Source of the DNA: Myrmaecium sp. VS I D KN 1
Lineage: Eukaryota; Ascomycota; Dothideomycetes; Valsariales; Valsariaceae
Direction of reading: 5' to 3'
Assembly: GCA_019775845.1 (NCBI GenBank)
Contig: JADQAV010000014.1
Location: 1 to 64,000, forward strand
DNA length: 64,000 nt
Position 1 is the first letter of the stretch. The number at the start of each line of letters is the position of its first letter. The translations under genes were made by a program, and so were the position numbers. The notes under the pieces are model-generated. The model searched no databases. It was not told the DNA's origin and saw only the letters and a program-made list of their open reading frames with translations. Below, piece by piece: positions 48,618-61,120 of this stretch.

Positions 48618-50229
48618 GTTGGGATAGCGGTTTCGGCTGGCGGTTGCAGTGTAGCGTTGGCGTTAGGCGCGACCAGCGACACGGGGAAGAATTAGGGCGG
48701 TGTGCGGTGTGGTGGTGGTGGGGTGGAAGGCGAGGCGTGGGCGGGAGGGGAAGGGAAGGAGAGGACGAAGGGAAGAAGGAATGATCCCGTCAAGAAGAAA
48801 GTGGGAGGCGTGCCGAGGGTTTCGACGTGCGCGTGAGCCTGAACGTGAAGGCGACGGTGAAGGTCAACGTAGACGCGGACGTGTAATAGTATTGGAGTAC
48901 TAGGAGTATATCTTCCCACCTTCTGGTCGGGCGGGAGAGAGTCGATGCCCGAGGGCTGCCAGGAAGCCAAGGCGGGCAGGGCAGGGCAGGGCAGGGCAAG
49001 GGTCTGATCAAAACACACGCTGGTACTATCTAGTATTTCATACGAGATCAAACACTGTAGGTATTCATAACCATCGTATATACGTAGGAGTAGGTGAGGA
49101 TAGGTAGTACATATACTAAGTCAGTAATTCAGATCGGGTAGATAGATCTCGCAAGTGCCTGGGAGGAATGATGGAATGTAGCTAGCCTAAACGCCAATGA
49201 CAGGTCACTATACTACCTACTACTGTAGTTCGTTACATAAGTACTTGATACAAACTGATTACTCTTATATACTGTACCTTACTACCTTACCAACTCACCC
49301 ATCTCGACGTCATCAACTACGGTAACGAAGTATGCACACGAGAATTCGGGATCGGGTATCGGTCGGGAGGGATAGATCCGCCTGAATGCTGGAAAGACTC
49401 CTGTTATCGGACATGGTAGGCTTGCTCGATGCATATGGACGGCATCCGCATTCGCTTCCGAAAGAACATCTCACGCTGGACAGCTTAAGGGAGATCCTCG
49501 AATAAGCCGAGTCCCGACCACGACAGAGAGATCGATCGTTGGCAAGGAGGCTCTGGGAGTCCCGGTGTCGGGTCGCTGTTCCCTTCAAGGCTGTACCCGA
49601 CGGTACCCTGCCGTCGAATGCTGTAGGTGAGTGGTCGGCTACTCGCATCGCCAGGAGGGGAGCCGTGCGGGTGGGCGCTGTTTACTCCTTGGGAGCTTAA
49701 TAAGTTGTTCCTTAAGCCAACCTCACCTCCAACATCCATCGTCTCCGCCGTTCGTTCGCCTTCCTCCGATATACTCCGCGGCAGTGAAGATAGCGGCGTA
49801 CAGCGAGGAGGTTCGGCCTCCGTGCTCCCCACACGTCTGGACCGGTGACTGGAACGCTCTTTCACGGACGTGGACTGCTCGCACATGTTAACTCGCTTCA
49901 CCCAATCTGCGACCAAATCTGGCGGTAGTGGTACAGTAATAAGTGAAGGGGACGCCCCACGTTACTTTTGTTGCAAACCAGCTTTCGCTCCATCTGCTTA
50001 CCATCCGTACCGTTGTCTTTTCGCTGTTACCTTCTTGCTTTTTCTTTCCTGCCTATCTTACTTAAACTTCCACGCATGTCGGGCACACGGCTGCGCCTCA
50101 GAAACGCGCCACCGTATTCCAGAAGCCACTATATGGCCAGAGAGGTTCCTCCGTCAGAGCTCAATCCGAGTTCCTGACAGCCGTTAAGAAGCCGTGTCGC
50201 CTTGGAGATTTCAGTCGTTCGTGTTCGTG
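48618..50229. promoter_or_regulatory. Divergent promoter region, KAP114 and RBR gene
   Basis: 1.6 kb between opposite start codons, with a TAC/GTA-rich patch at 49020-49290 and a (GGGCA)n stretch near 48980. Short frames have no domains. No other gene is supported. Confidence 0.4.
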
Positions 50230-52980
50230 ATGGCCGGTCGTGGGAACTCCGGTAGCAGGTTGTCACCGATAGTCCTGTCAGACAATGAGGGCGACAACGG
50301 CGTTCTTATTCCGTCAACATCGCAACAGCCGTCTTCCCGTATACGCTCTCGGTCTCAACCTCGCACAGCTTGTCGTAGTCCATCTATGGAGACGCAAATT
50401 TTACGGAACGTTCAAGAGGTCTTCCCTGACATTGATCCCAATCATATCCTAGATTTGCATCGGGAAAGCTTGCGGGCCGACCCGTTCGAGCAAGATTCAT
50501 GCACCGTGATTATAGAGAAGATTTTGGCGAACGGCACATATCCCAAACAGCAAGATCGGTCAGGAGACCGCAAACGGAAGCGGGAGGGTGGAAGTGAGGA
50601 TGGAGAAAGCGAGGACGAGGAAGAATTCGCGCGTTGGAGCAGTGCGACTCGCGATCACGCGGAGGATGGTGGTTATTTCGTCGAAGCGTAAGTTATTCGA
50701 GTTTGACTCTGCCCCCCTCCCCCGCGTCTACGGAAGTCGTCGAACACCACGCAGCATTGCTCAGCGACGCAGGCGGCCGCAGAAGATGCAAACTCCACAC
50801 ACTGTCATTCTGCTCTACCACCGACATCACCGACATCATCGACCCAAGAACACTCTATCATTCGTCTACTTTGATCGCAAGGCACTGTATCCACGTAGAC
50901 TCTGGTGCGCTAATCTTACAATCGCAATAGCTTGTCTCGCCTCGCTTCACATTTCCCGTTGGTACCGATGGCATACCTTCGGGACCTGCTGCGGCGGAAA
51001 TCCACGCTATTCCATGCTTACACCACGCTTGCGGACCAAGAATGCGAGCATCACGAGAACCCAAAAGGCAAAGGCAAACCGTACAAGCACCTCAAAGTAC
51101 CGAGGGAGAACTTCTTGCAAGCCCGCCACGCTCCACATCAGCCCAACGTAGACCTCTCGGAAGAGCTTTCGGCAGCCATGAAGTACGGACAGCGCCCACG
51201 TACGAGCCGGCGTAAAGACAAAACGAAAGGCGCAAAGAGAAAGTCCAAAGCGGAGACCGAGATCGAAGAACAGCCGCCGGCCTCGACCGACTGCATGGTC
51301 GAATGTGGGGTGTGCTTCAGCGACGACATACCGGCAAATCGGGCGATCTACTGCGACGGGCCCCAGGCGCATTTCTTCTGCCGAGACTGCCTCAATACGT
51401 ACGTGAAGACGGAGATCGGACAGGCCAGATGCAGGCCAAAGTGCATGGATACTTCCGGGTGTGGCCACCCTTTCATGTTGCATCAGCTCAAGAGTGTGCT
51501 GGACGAGAGGGTCTTCGAGCTTTTGGAGAAGATGCAGCAACAGGAAGATATCCGCTTGGCCGACATTGACAATCTCGTACAGTGTCCCTTTTGCGACTTT
51601 CAGGCGGAATGCGGGCCGGTGGAAGACGATAGCGAGTTCCGCTGTCAGTATCCTGACTGCCGAAAGGTTAGCTGTAGGCTTTGCCGGGCGGAAAGCCACG
51701 TTCCGAAGTCCTGCAACGAACGGATTGAGGGTCTGCAACACGCGGTGGAGGAGGCCATGACGGAAGCTTTGGTCCGGAAGTGCAAGTGAGTTCACGCTTC
51801 ACCAGATTTTCTCCCCTGGGTACTAATGAAGTATAGCAAGTGCAAAGTTCCGTTTCTCAAGGAGTACGGGTGCAACAAGATGACGTGCCCCAAGTGCATG
51901 AATGTACAATGGTAGGTTGTCGCCCCTGGGAGGGTCGGAAGCATTTTTAGCTAACATGTCCAGCTACACGTGTGGCAAAGACATCAGAGACTATAGCCAC
52001 TTTGACAGAGGATTGAAAGACGCGCAAAACAAGTGCAGCCTGTACGACGCCACGGAGACGAAACATCAGGACGAGGTGCAGGCGGCGGAGCGGGAAGCGC
52101 TGAAGAGGCTCCGCAAAGAACATCCCGACATTTCGGAACAACTGCTCAAGACCAAGGTCTCCGCCGCAGTTGAGCAGGACGAGCAGCGGCGGATCAGAGA
52201 GGAGCGTGGGCAGTTGCCGGGTGTCCAGGCCCACGCACACATCAACCCCCCACGCTTTGCCCTCAACCGGCTGAACTATGCCTATCGCATGATGCAGCCC
52301 CCCGCTGCAGCGGAGGACCAACCATGGCCGTTTGGTGGATTTGGGATGCCTCTTCCTCACGCGCCGTTTCCACCCATCGCACCTCCGTTTCCGCAGCAGC
52401 CCGTGGACGTCGCGCCGCCAGCCGCAGCGCCCTTTGTACCGTTCGGGATGGGGCAATTCCCTCTTATTCATCCCCATGCGCCTTTCGTTCCGTACGCCCG
52501 GCCAGCGCCTGCGCCGCAGCCCCAACAACAGGTTCCGGCCGCGCACCACCCTCCGCCTGCCGCCCCTCCCGTGAACGCCCCCGCCCCGAACAGACGACGT
52601 GGGAACAATGCGAACCCCACCCAGCAAGTACGTGCCGCCGCTCCGGCCATCCAACACTCCCTCTTCTCCCGCCCCCACTTCCCATAACCCCATACCATTC
52701 CCTACCTTACGAACCTCACTAACAGAAACCCCCACCTCAGCGCGCACCACCAGCTCCCCCAGCCGCGGCCCCTCGCCCGCCGGCGCCGGCACCGCCAGCT
52801 CCGGGACGAAACCGGCGCCCCGCAGCCCCGATCCGACGCCTCCGCGGCGTCCCGCTGCCGATGATGGACCGCGCCGCGCTGCTCGGCGCGGCCGCGGACG
52901 ACAACCTTCGCGAGCTCGAGAACCTGATCGCCGATCGGTATTGGCTGCGCTTACGGGGCGGTCGTCAACCGCGGCAGTAA
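50230..52980 (+). CDS. RBR-type E3 ubiquitin ligase, RNF216/TRIAD3-like
   Basis: Six exons, 50230..50687, 50931..51785, 51837..51911, 51964..52627 and 52726..52980, counted as five joined blocks, give 768 residues. RBR ligases take ubiquitin from E2 at RING1 and pass it through a Cys in RING2. The N-terminal 150 residues are charged and disordered (EDGESEDEEEFARW). RING1 begins CGVCFSDD with CDGPQAHFFCRDCL. The in-between RING is CPFCDFQAECG...CQYPDCRKVSCRLC. RING2 is CNKCKVPFLKEYGCNKMTC followed by CMNVQCYTCGKDIRDYSHF; the GCNKMTC Cys is the likely catalytic one, as in RNF216. The C-terminal third is Pro/Ala-rich with no domain. The first intron (243 bp) is taken as one piece because the direct join keeps frame; a small extra exon is not needed. 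The substrate is unknown. Confidence 0.86.
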
Positions 52981-53826
52981 GGGGGAGAGAGGGAGAGAGA
53001 GAGAGAGAGTTCTGTGGGGTGGATGGGGGTTTTATTCTCCCATTTGCCGCCTCCTTTTCGCCCGGAGCATGGATGGGAAAACATCAAAGGTTCGACATCA
53101 AAGGCTTGAGAATGAATGCGAAGGCATCAAAGGCTTGAGATTCTGTGTGGGGGGGTTGTACTGTGTCTTGAATATATGTCGTTGATTTGGCAGCGGTCGG
53201 TCGGACGGGCGAGCAGGAAAGGGGGGAGACGAGGGCATTGGGTTTCATTTTGATAATGGTAATAAACACTATCATCATGATGGAGGGGAAGGAAGGTACA
53301 GCAGAGGGGAGGAACTAGCTTGGAAACGGGATTCTTTCTCGGTTTTTTTTCCCCCTCTCTTCCTGCCTCACTTTTTGGTTTCTTCTAAGTTTATTTCCCC
53401 TCTTCCTTCCTACAGCCTTGCGGGTTTTATTCTCCTGCTGCCTCTTCTTTTTCTTGGACTATTCTTCGCTATTTTCTCTCGCGGAAGGAAAATTGTCTAC
53501 CATTTTCAGGCCGCTATCAGGGCTGGTATTTCCATCCCTTCCTCTCCACATATCTCCTTTCTCCTCCAGCTCATATCTTCCGATGTTCCATCGTCATCTC
53601 TCTTCTCCATCCTTTCTCTCAATCCTTCGATCGGTCAGCATCGGGTATATATGCCCCTTTCTCTCCTGTTCCTTAGCATCATCATCCATGTATATACCAC
53701 CACGCCCACGCATTTCAACTTTCCTCTCCTCGTAACCCGTGAAAGCGAAAACCCAGGGCCTACACCCATACTTCTCTGTCAGAAGGGCTGCTTCGTTTGC
53801 CCGATCCACTCATACCCATCCATCCA
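52981..53826. other. Intergenic, convergent 3' ends
   Basis: 846 bp between the stop codons of the RBR gene (+) and the WD gene (-). It is pyrimidine-rich and low in complexity; an open frame on the plus strand runs into the antisense of the WD gene and is not believed. Confidence 0.5.
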
Positions 53827-55796
53827 TCACACTCCCCTCCCATCCCCCTCCCACACCCCCTCACCACCATCCCCCTCCCTGCCCCTCTCCCCCCTCATCC
53901 TCCAAACCCTGAACGCATTATCCCACCCCCTCTCCCCCTTCCCATCATCCCCCTCAAACTTCCTCCCCCCACTCCCCGTCGCAACAACCACCTCCCCCTC
54001 CCCCTCCACCCCATCCGGCCTCACCGCCACACACCCCACCGGCTCCCCCTTACTCGCCCGCCACGCCAACGCCGGCTCCGGATCCACCGGGCCCTCGCGC
54101 TCATACGGGCGAGTCCAGACGCGCACGCACCCATCGGCGCCGCCGGCGAGGAGGTCGTGGGACGCATAGCCTGGCTCCTCTGACCAGGAGGAGGAAGGGG
54201 AGGAAAAGGAGGGGCAAAGACAAATATCCATGCGCTGCGCGCTGCGGGGCGCCCGACGGCCGCGACACCAAGCCAGCAGCCGGTGGCGGACGCGCAGGTC
54301 GTAGAGGAGGACGCCGTCGGCGGCGGCGCCGCGCTCGGCGACGTAGAGGTAGGTGCCGTCTGGGCTGTAGGCGAGGGATGTGATGCCGTTCCCCCCCGAG
54401 GGGATGGTGGTGGAGGAGGAGGAGGAGGATGGGGATTTGGGGGAAGGTAGAGCAAAGCAGCTGATGGGTTGCAAGGCGGCGGGATCGTAGAGGGCGAGTT
54501 TGCGGGAGAAGGTGCCGGCGGCGAGGATGCGGGGGGCGGCGGGGCCGGCGGGGCTGGCGAGCGCGCTGACGAGGCCCTTGATGCCGACGCCGCCGCCTTT
54601 GAGCCGGTGGTGGCGGCCGGTGGCGGGGATGGTTTTGCGGAGGAGGGAAGGTGGTTGGTGGGGACGGTGGACGTCGAAGAGGACGAGGGCGGAGCCGGTG
54701 CCGGCGACGAAGCGGGCGGGCGCGTGCGGCAGGAAGAGCAGGGCGTGCGGGGCGTGGTGGGTGTCGGTTTCCGGGTGCAGGAGCGGGTAGGTGGGTTGTG
54801 GGGTGGAGTGCGGGATGGACGGGTTCCAGAGGCTGAGCGGGAGGTCTGGGACGGAGAGGAGGATGCTGGTCGTGCTGGGGTCGTGCGTGTTGTAGGTGGG
54901 GAAGGGGGCGAGGGCCCGGATGGGCGTGGCGGGGTGGCAGGAGGTGAAGGGCCGGAGCGGGTGGGGTCGTTTGTCGTCGGGGAGTGGTGTGCTGGTGTAG
55001 GCGGGGGAGAAGTAGTAGGCGCGGAGCTGGTGGTCGGCCGTGTGGGAGAGGAGCGTGTAGCCGTCTGGTGTCCTGGGGGTGGGGAAACAATTAGCGGTCA
55101 GGTACTGATGGGTTGTACTGTATGTATGAATGGATGGATGTAGAAGTTACTGTATGTACGGTACTTTACTCACCACTGCACATCGCGGAAGTAGTTAGAT
55201 TTCGGTCCCGACGCATGCGGGTCGATCAGCCGGGCCTCCTCGGCGGAGACGTGACGGAAGCGGTCGCCGGTCGATGCGATGCACTCGATGCCCTCGTTGC
55301 CCGAGGGAGCGCGGTCCGGGGATGGCGTGCCTCTCCCCCACCGCTCCTCTTCCTCCCGCTCTGCTTCCTCGTCGTCGTCGTCGGCCTCTGACGACTGAGG
55401 ATACGAAGCGGAGCGGCGAGGTGAACGGCTGTCGGAGTCTGCAGGTGACTGCCTCGATGCCTCGTCTTCCCCGGTGGCCGTCGTCAGGCCGACATTGCCA
55501 TCGTCATCGCTCTCATACGTCCACCCGCGCATCCTCTGACTGGTTGGTGTATCTGCCGGCAACGACTCGGCGGTGTTTGGTGATGACGGAAGGCGCAAAC
55601 GACGTAACGAGATCGGTTGGTACCTGAGGCAATCAACCCGAGCTCCGATGCATGGTGGCCCAAGCTCCAGCTCCCCTCCATCATCCTCATAGGGCTGAGG
55701 GTTGGACCCTGGAACCCTGGAAACTTCCGACGCCGAAACCGCCCCGGCCAAGCCGACCTGATGGAGGTTGGTTGTACCTGAGTGAACGCCATCCAT
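53827..55796 (-). CDS. SWT21: WD-repeat protein, Swt21/WRAP53 (TCAB1) family
   Basis: Two exons, 55796..55174 and 55072..53827, with a 101-bp intron that splits the W of QW|TPDGY, give 622 residues. The family includes yeast Swt21 (spliceosome-linked) and vertebrate TCAB1 (small Cajal RNA and telomerase RNA binding); which role applies here is unknown. The N-terminal 200 residues are acidic and Ser-rich (EADDDDEEAEREEEE). The conserved part starts at GPKSNYFRDVQWTPDGYTLLS. It goes on with LRAYYF, a CHPATPIRALAPFPTY stretch, HALLFLPHAPARFVAGTGSALVLFD and YSPDGTYLYVAERG. It ends with EVVVATGSGGRKF and WDNAFRVWRM. The N-terminus may carry one more small intron (MDGVHS joined to GSNPQPYEDD); the reading given is the unspliced one. 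The region is extremely GC-rich with C-ending codons. Confidence 0.82.
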
Positions 55797-55847
55797 CTCT
55801 CTTACTCCTCTCCTCTCCCCCAACCTCTGCCGGCCGACCAACCCACC
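55797..55847. promoter_or_regulatory. 51-bp start-to-start divergent gap
   Basis: Only 51 bp separate the Swt21-type start codon (-) from the carrier start codon (+). It is a CT-rich tract on the plus strand (cttactcctctcctctcccc). The two 5' leaders must overlap or be extremely short, unless the minus-strand start is misplaced. Confidence 0.5.
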
Positions 55848-56857
55848 ATGCCCTCCCACGATGCTCCTCCGCTCGTAGAGTCGCCTTTCCTCCGCTCCCT
55901 CTTCGTAAGCCACAACCAATTCACCTCTGCTCCATCCCATCCCATCCCAACTAACTCCCCCCTCCTCCACCAAACCAGGCGGGCGCCCTCGCCGGCACCA
56001 CCGTCGACCTCTCCCTCTACCCGCTCGACACGCTCAAGACGCGGCTGCAATCCGCCCAGGGCTTCCTCGCCGCCGGCGGCTTCCGCGGCATCTACGCCGG
56101 CGTCGGCAGCGCCATCGTCGGCTCCGCCCCGGGCGCCGCCCTCTTCTTCGTCACCTACGACGCCACAAAGCGCGCCCTCCTCTCCACCCCCTCCCCATCC
56201 ACCCCCGCCACCCAAGCACTCACCCACATGACCGCCGCCTCCCTCGGCGAGATCGCCGCCTGCGCCGTCCGCGTCCCCACCGAGGTCGTCAAGCAGCGCG
56301 CCCAAGCCGGCTCCCACCCCTCCTCGCTCGCCGCCTTGCAAGCCATCCTGCGCCTCCGCCGCACCGCCGGCCTTGCGACGGTTGGGTCGGAACTCTACCG
56401 CGGCTGGTCCATCACCGTCCTCCGCGAGGTCCCCTTCACCGTGATTCAATTCCCGCTCTGGGAGGCGCTCAAGCGGTGGGCGGCGCAGCGGCGGTCACGG
56501 CAGTCGCGGCAGCGGCGGGAGTCGCAGCCGGGCCCCTCGTCGGGGACGGTGTCGGCGGCGGAATCCGCGGTCTTCGGCAGCGTGGCGGGCGCGGTCGCCG
56601 CGGGCCTGACGACCCCGCTGGATGTGCTCAAGACCCGGATGATGTTGGCGCGGGACCGGATGGGGTTGGCGCCGTTGCTGCGGGAGATTTGGCGCGAGGG
56701 TGGGTATGCGGGGTTTTTTAGGGGCGTGGGCCCGCGCGTGTGTTGGATTAGTGTGGGCGGTGCGGTGTTCTTGGGGAGTTATCAGTGGGCGGTTAATCGG
56801 ATGGGTGGGGAGGCGGGGTCGGGGGCGGTTGCTGATGGGGAGGAGGTGGAGGGGTGA
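55848..56857 (+). CDS. SAM5: Mitochondrial S-adenosylmethionine carrier
   Basis: Two exons, 55848..55904 and 55979..56857 (74-bp intron), give 311 residues, the usual length of the mitochondrial carrier family. The SAM carrier (Sam5/Pet8) exchanges cytosolic S-adenosylmethionine for S-adenosylhomocysteine across the inner membrane. Three tandem carrier repeats are visible through their signatures: [16 protein letters not shown] and PLDVLKTR, each at the end of an odd helix. They are accompanied by [44 protein letters not shown] and [20 protein letters not shown], typical of the SAM subfamily. There is no cleavable presequence, as expected. The last 20 residues are a Gly/Glu-rich tail. It is divergent from the Swt21-type gene. 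Confidence 0.93.
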
Positions 56858-57509
56858 GTTGGGGGTGGGATGGGCGAGGGAGGGGATGTGTGGCTTACGC
56901 GGGGGGCGGTGGACCGGGAGTTGGATGGTCTTGACGAGGTGTGTTGGATGATTTGAGATGGAGAGGGAGAGGGAGAACAAAAGCGATGTAGAACACACTG
57001 TACCACCACCAACACCAGCAGCAGCGGAACAAAAACGACCGAAGACAGGAAAAGAGAGAAGGGGAGAAATAAAAAGGTGAAAGGGAACAAACGGGTTAGA
57101 CAGACACGGCATAGAAAAGCGGTTTTCGGCGCGGATATAAAGGCGCAGATGAGACGACAATATGTGTGTACATATACTGTATAAATACATGATCTTCTGT
57201 CTTCTTGCCCCAGCCGTTCCCCCGACGGCTGCGCAGGTATACACAACCAAGACCAAAAAGAGAAGAAAAGAAAACGAAATCGATGAACTAGAAGAACGTG
57301 TGTCACATCCCACTCGCCATTGAATTTTCCTGATTCAATACAATAGAATATAATATGTACACACACGCTCGTGTTCGCGAAAGAAGAAGAGAAAAGGCCC
57401 TGTCAGCCACATGCCGGCCATCCATACCCCTCTTCCGCACATCCAAGCATCTTCCACTTGGGGACATCGCCCCAGCCCGACAAACACACCAAAATCACAG
57501 CACGCGGTA
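56858..57509. other. Intergenic, convergent 3' ends
   Basis: 652 bp between the carrier (+) and the WDR48-type gene (-); AT-richer than the genes on either side. No gene is supported. Confidence 0.5.
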
Positions 57510-60500
57510 CTACCGCAGCCCCGCCCACTCCGCGCGGGCCCCCGCGGCGCCCGGCTCCCCCGCCGTCATCGGCGACTGCGGCAGCGGCGGGAGCACGGAC
57601 GGAGATCCTTGCCCTCCGTTGGTGGTAGTAGCCGGCGACATGCCCGCGGTTTCCACCGGTGGGGGTGGCGGCGGCGGTGGGGACGGCGAGGACGACACGT
57701 GCCGGATGGTCTTGCGTCCGTTGGCTTTGTAGTACATGAGCACGTCGCCGCCGCCGCGCCAGACGTGGGCGCGGATGGTGGCGAGGGTCATGGTGGGGGG
57801 GATGAGCTGGCGGTGCCGTTAGCATCGTTTTCCGTGGTGTATATCTCGGAGGGGGGAAAAGGGTGGAGAAAAAGACGTACTTGGCCTTGGCAGTAGAGTT
57901 CGAGGTACTCTTCCGGCTTGAGCGGGTCGGAATGCGCGCCGTTCGGTTGGTGCTGGTGGTGGTGCGGGTCGGAGGCGGGCTCGATGCGTTCGGCGACGTA
58001 GGCGAGGATCTTGCGGGCCCGGAGCATGCGGTTGGCGTTCAGTCGGTTGTTGCCGTCCGAGGCGATGCTCGGCAGGCTGTTCTGCCATGGCTCCAGGACG
58101 AAGGAGACTTTGACGATGTCCTTGGGTGGGATGGTGTTCTACGCGCGTACAGCACGTCAGTGGAAGGAATCCCGAAAGAAGGTCAAGCTGAAAGAAGGCT
58201 GTGACCTTGATAACGCATGGTGTGAACTTACCCGGAGCAACACATCGCCCAGCCACATCGGCGCCACCTTCTCGATCAGATCCGCCTGCGCGCCCAAGTC
58301 GCCCACCTTACCCTCGAAGAGATCCGCAACACCTCCGCTGTCCGCCTTATCCTCCTGGATGAGGATGGTCGTGTTGAGCGGCGGCTTCAACACCGGCGTC
58401 TCATTTGGCAAGCTCGGCGTGATCCCCGTGTTCAGCGTCGTAGCGCCCTCGTTCAGTTGGTCTTCATAGCCATGTCGGATCTTTTGAATGCTCCCCCAGA
58501 AGTTATCCTCCACTACCCTCTCGTCCGCTTTCGACTTGTCAGATCCGGAGTCCTCCACCTTAGCCTCCTCTGTGACCACCGGCTTATCGGCCTCGGAGCT
58601 GGAGGCGCTCCGGTTCAGGCCTTTCATGCCGAACGACATGTTCATACGGAACTTCTTGCCAAACAAGGCCTTGCCTTCTTTACCGGCTTTGTCTGTGACT
58701 ACCGGTGATTGGGGCACTGCCTCATCTTGCTTGCCCTCATTGGTACCTGCGCCCTTCCCATTTCCGTTCGTGGTTGAAGTCGCTGCTTGGCCAGCAGGCG
58801 AAGAAGAAAAATAGTCATTTGATCTATCGGTCGACGAGCGTGACTGACTGTGTTGAGTGTTTGTCTTCTCCAGATTTGACCCTTCCTCCAGCGTAGGAGG
58901 TATCGTGAAGTTTTGATGCTCTCCCTGCCCATGGCTAGAAGTCGGAAGGCAAGGCGTGGCAAGGTTGATGCCCAAACCTGGCGTTGCTGGCGGCAGATAC
59001 GCTCCGTTTGCGGCACGGATAGTAGAACTGGAAGCCGGCCCGGAGGCCAAATCCTTCCATCCATTGAGCGGCCTGTGCGGAATATCGATGCTCAGAGGAG
59101 CATTATCTCGTTGGAGGCCTTTGAAATCTTGAATCAGCTTCTGCCGGTACTCCTCGTCCCTCTTGATTTCTTCATCGATGAGGTTCGCGAACAGATATCG
59201 TAGAATCCATTTCCCAAGATTAACTGTCAGGGGTCAGCACGAGTCATCACTAGCCGATTTGCCGAGACATGCGGCGATTCAAGGCTCGGAAATACTCACT
59301 TCGCTGATCATCTCTGAATTCAATCTTCTCCTCTAGTTGCAACTCATCCGCGTACATTTCCGCATCGAAACAGTAATTCTCTTCCAGGACGCAGGTCAAG
59401 CTGCCGGTTCTGGTATTGACGGCACACCAGTGAGCCACAGTCTCTTGAGTGTTGACCTCCGGCGCAACATCATCGAGATGTCGCTTGCCAAACGACTTGA
59501 TTGGAACACACTGCTACTGGTCAGATACTACCCATCTTACGCCTGAGGGGCCGAAAACTATACTAACCTTGACTAGATCCCACAGCATCACCTCACCGGC
59601 CGTGTCCAATGTTAACACCCTCCTTCTATCATTCAGTAAGACATGCTTGATCAAACCGTTCTGTCCCTCTATAGAGAAGTCCGGTAAGCTGCGAACGGTG
59701 GTTACAACCCCCGGGTCCGTATGCGTCGGATCGGCGGTTTCGGTTTCTTTGGTCTGGAAGAACGGAAAAGGTGCCGTGTTCGACAAGCGCAGGATACTCT
59801 TCGGCGGGACTATCGTTTGCTTGTCAGGCGCACCATGGGGCCTAGCTGGCGGACTGCTATCGGGAGGCAGAGAGTGCCGGGATCTCGTGCTCGGAAGGCT
59901 GGGTCGATGGAGCTTGTACGACTCCGGGAGGCGGATGCCTGCCTGTGTATCGATATCATTCCAGCGGTTAATACCGGAATTCGAAGTGGCCGTCCAAACA
60001 TAGTCGCCAGCCGCCACCACCTTGTTCACGCCCTCGTGCTCCTGACACAAGGCGATCGATAAGCCTTCGTCCATCTCAAGGCAGTTGCGCACGTCCGTCT
60101 TCGCTACAACGCCAGAGCGGTCGCTCGAGTAAAATACGGAAAGCTGGGGATGATCGGAATAGAGCGACCAGACGCTGTCATTGTGCATGGTCAGCGTGTA
60201 CATGCACCTGCCTGCAGTCATCGACCAAATCTTCACAGTCTGGTCCGACGACGCAGTCATGATGGTGTCTCCATCCCGCGTGATCAACACATCCCGAATG
60301 TTGTCCGTGTGCCCGACAAACTTGGTGATCCGCTTCCCGGACCGCGGGTCCCACACCCTGACGATGCTCTCCGGTCCACCGCACGCCAGAATGGTATCCG
60401 ACACCGCAAGCGCGTACACCGAGCCCTTGGCCGTCTTCTCCTCTTCGCCCACGCCGATCTCAAGCTTCTGACCGGAGGCATTGAGGTCCCAGAGACAGAC

Positions 60501-61120
60501 CTTACGGTCCAGCCCACCGGACGCGACCCAGCTGGCATGAGGACCGGGTGAAGCCAGGCACTTGACGTAGTCGGTGTGAAGCCCAATTGTCTGCGGCGGC
60601 TGAATGTCTTGAGCGGCCGGCCGCCAAAGCTTGACGGTGAGATCGGACGATGCGGACACAAGGGCCTGATTGTCCTGAGCGAGGACGATGTCGTTGATCC
60701 AGTGTGAGTGCGCCTGGACTTGCTGACGGCACGTGGTGGGAGGCAGGTTCGCACGTTTCGAGTCGCTGGCTACGGTCGAAGGGCCCAGATCATCCGGATC
60801 CCTCCCGGAGAGGTCGAGGTTGAGGTTCCACGCGCATATGACACCGTCTCGACCGCCCGAGTATCTGCTGTCGTCAGTCGTCGTTCGTGCGGCGCAGCAG
60901 CGGAGTAGGAGGGGCGCGTTGCGTACAGAATCGAGCTATCCGGGTCGACGGCGAGACCATTGACCCCGAGACGATGGCCGGTCGCGTTGCTTGCGAGAGG
61001 GAGGACTGTCGTCGTACGCTGCCGGTCAGCAATTGACGTCTCGTGCGTGGTGGGACGGACGGGCAGGGAGCGCACGGGCGACGACGTACCGTAGGAGATG
61101 CGCTTCTTCACGCGCGCCAT
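57510..61120 (-). CDS. DUF1: WD-repeat protein, WDR48/Duf1 (UAF1) family
   Basis: Six exons, 61120..60927, 60864..59568, 59510..59300, 59223..58232, 58138..57881 and 57806..57510, give 1082 residues; all introns are 57-93 bp. WDR48/Duf1 proteins are activating partners of ubiquitin-specific proteases (the CreB/USP12-46 group in fungi). The N-terminal half is a WD40 propeller starting at [21 protein letters not shown] (across the first splice), with [46 protein letters not shown] and [12 protein letters not shown]. After about residue 500 come CVPIKSFGK and a long charged, disordered stretch. The C-terminal family domain reads [30 protein letters not shown] and [20 protein letters not shown], as in WDR48 (DUF3337). 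It is followed by a polyproline tail. Confidence 0.93.

Noticed and set aside
50701-50780. Possible small extra exon in the first RBR intron (a frame reading ALLSDA)
   Set aside because: It has no acceptor in the right phase, whereas a direct join of 50687 to 50931 keeps frame.
51007-51795. 262-codon minus-strand frame opposite the RBR gene
   Set aside because: Antisense shadow of the RING-containing exon.
53375-54169. 264-codon plus-strand open frame with hydrophobic start
   Set aside because: Its second half is the antisense of the Swt21-type gene, whose frame carries conserved family motifs; the first half is CT-rich low-complexity sequence.
54101-55090. 329-codon minus-strand frame over the WD gene
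   Set aside because: Arg/Pro/His-rich shadow of the Swt21-type exon in another frame.
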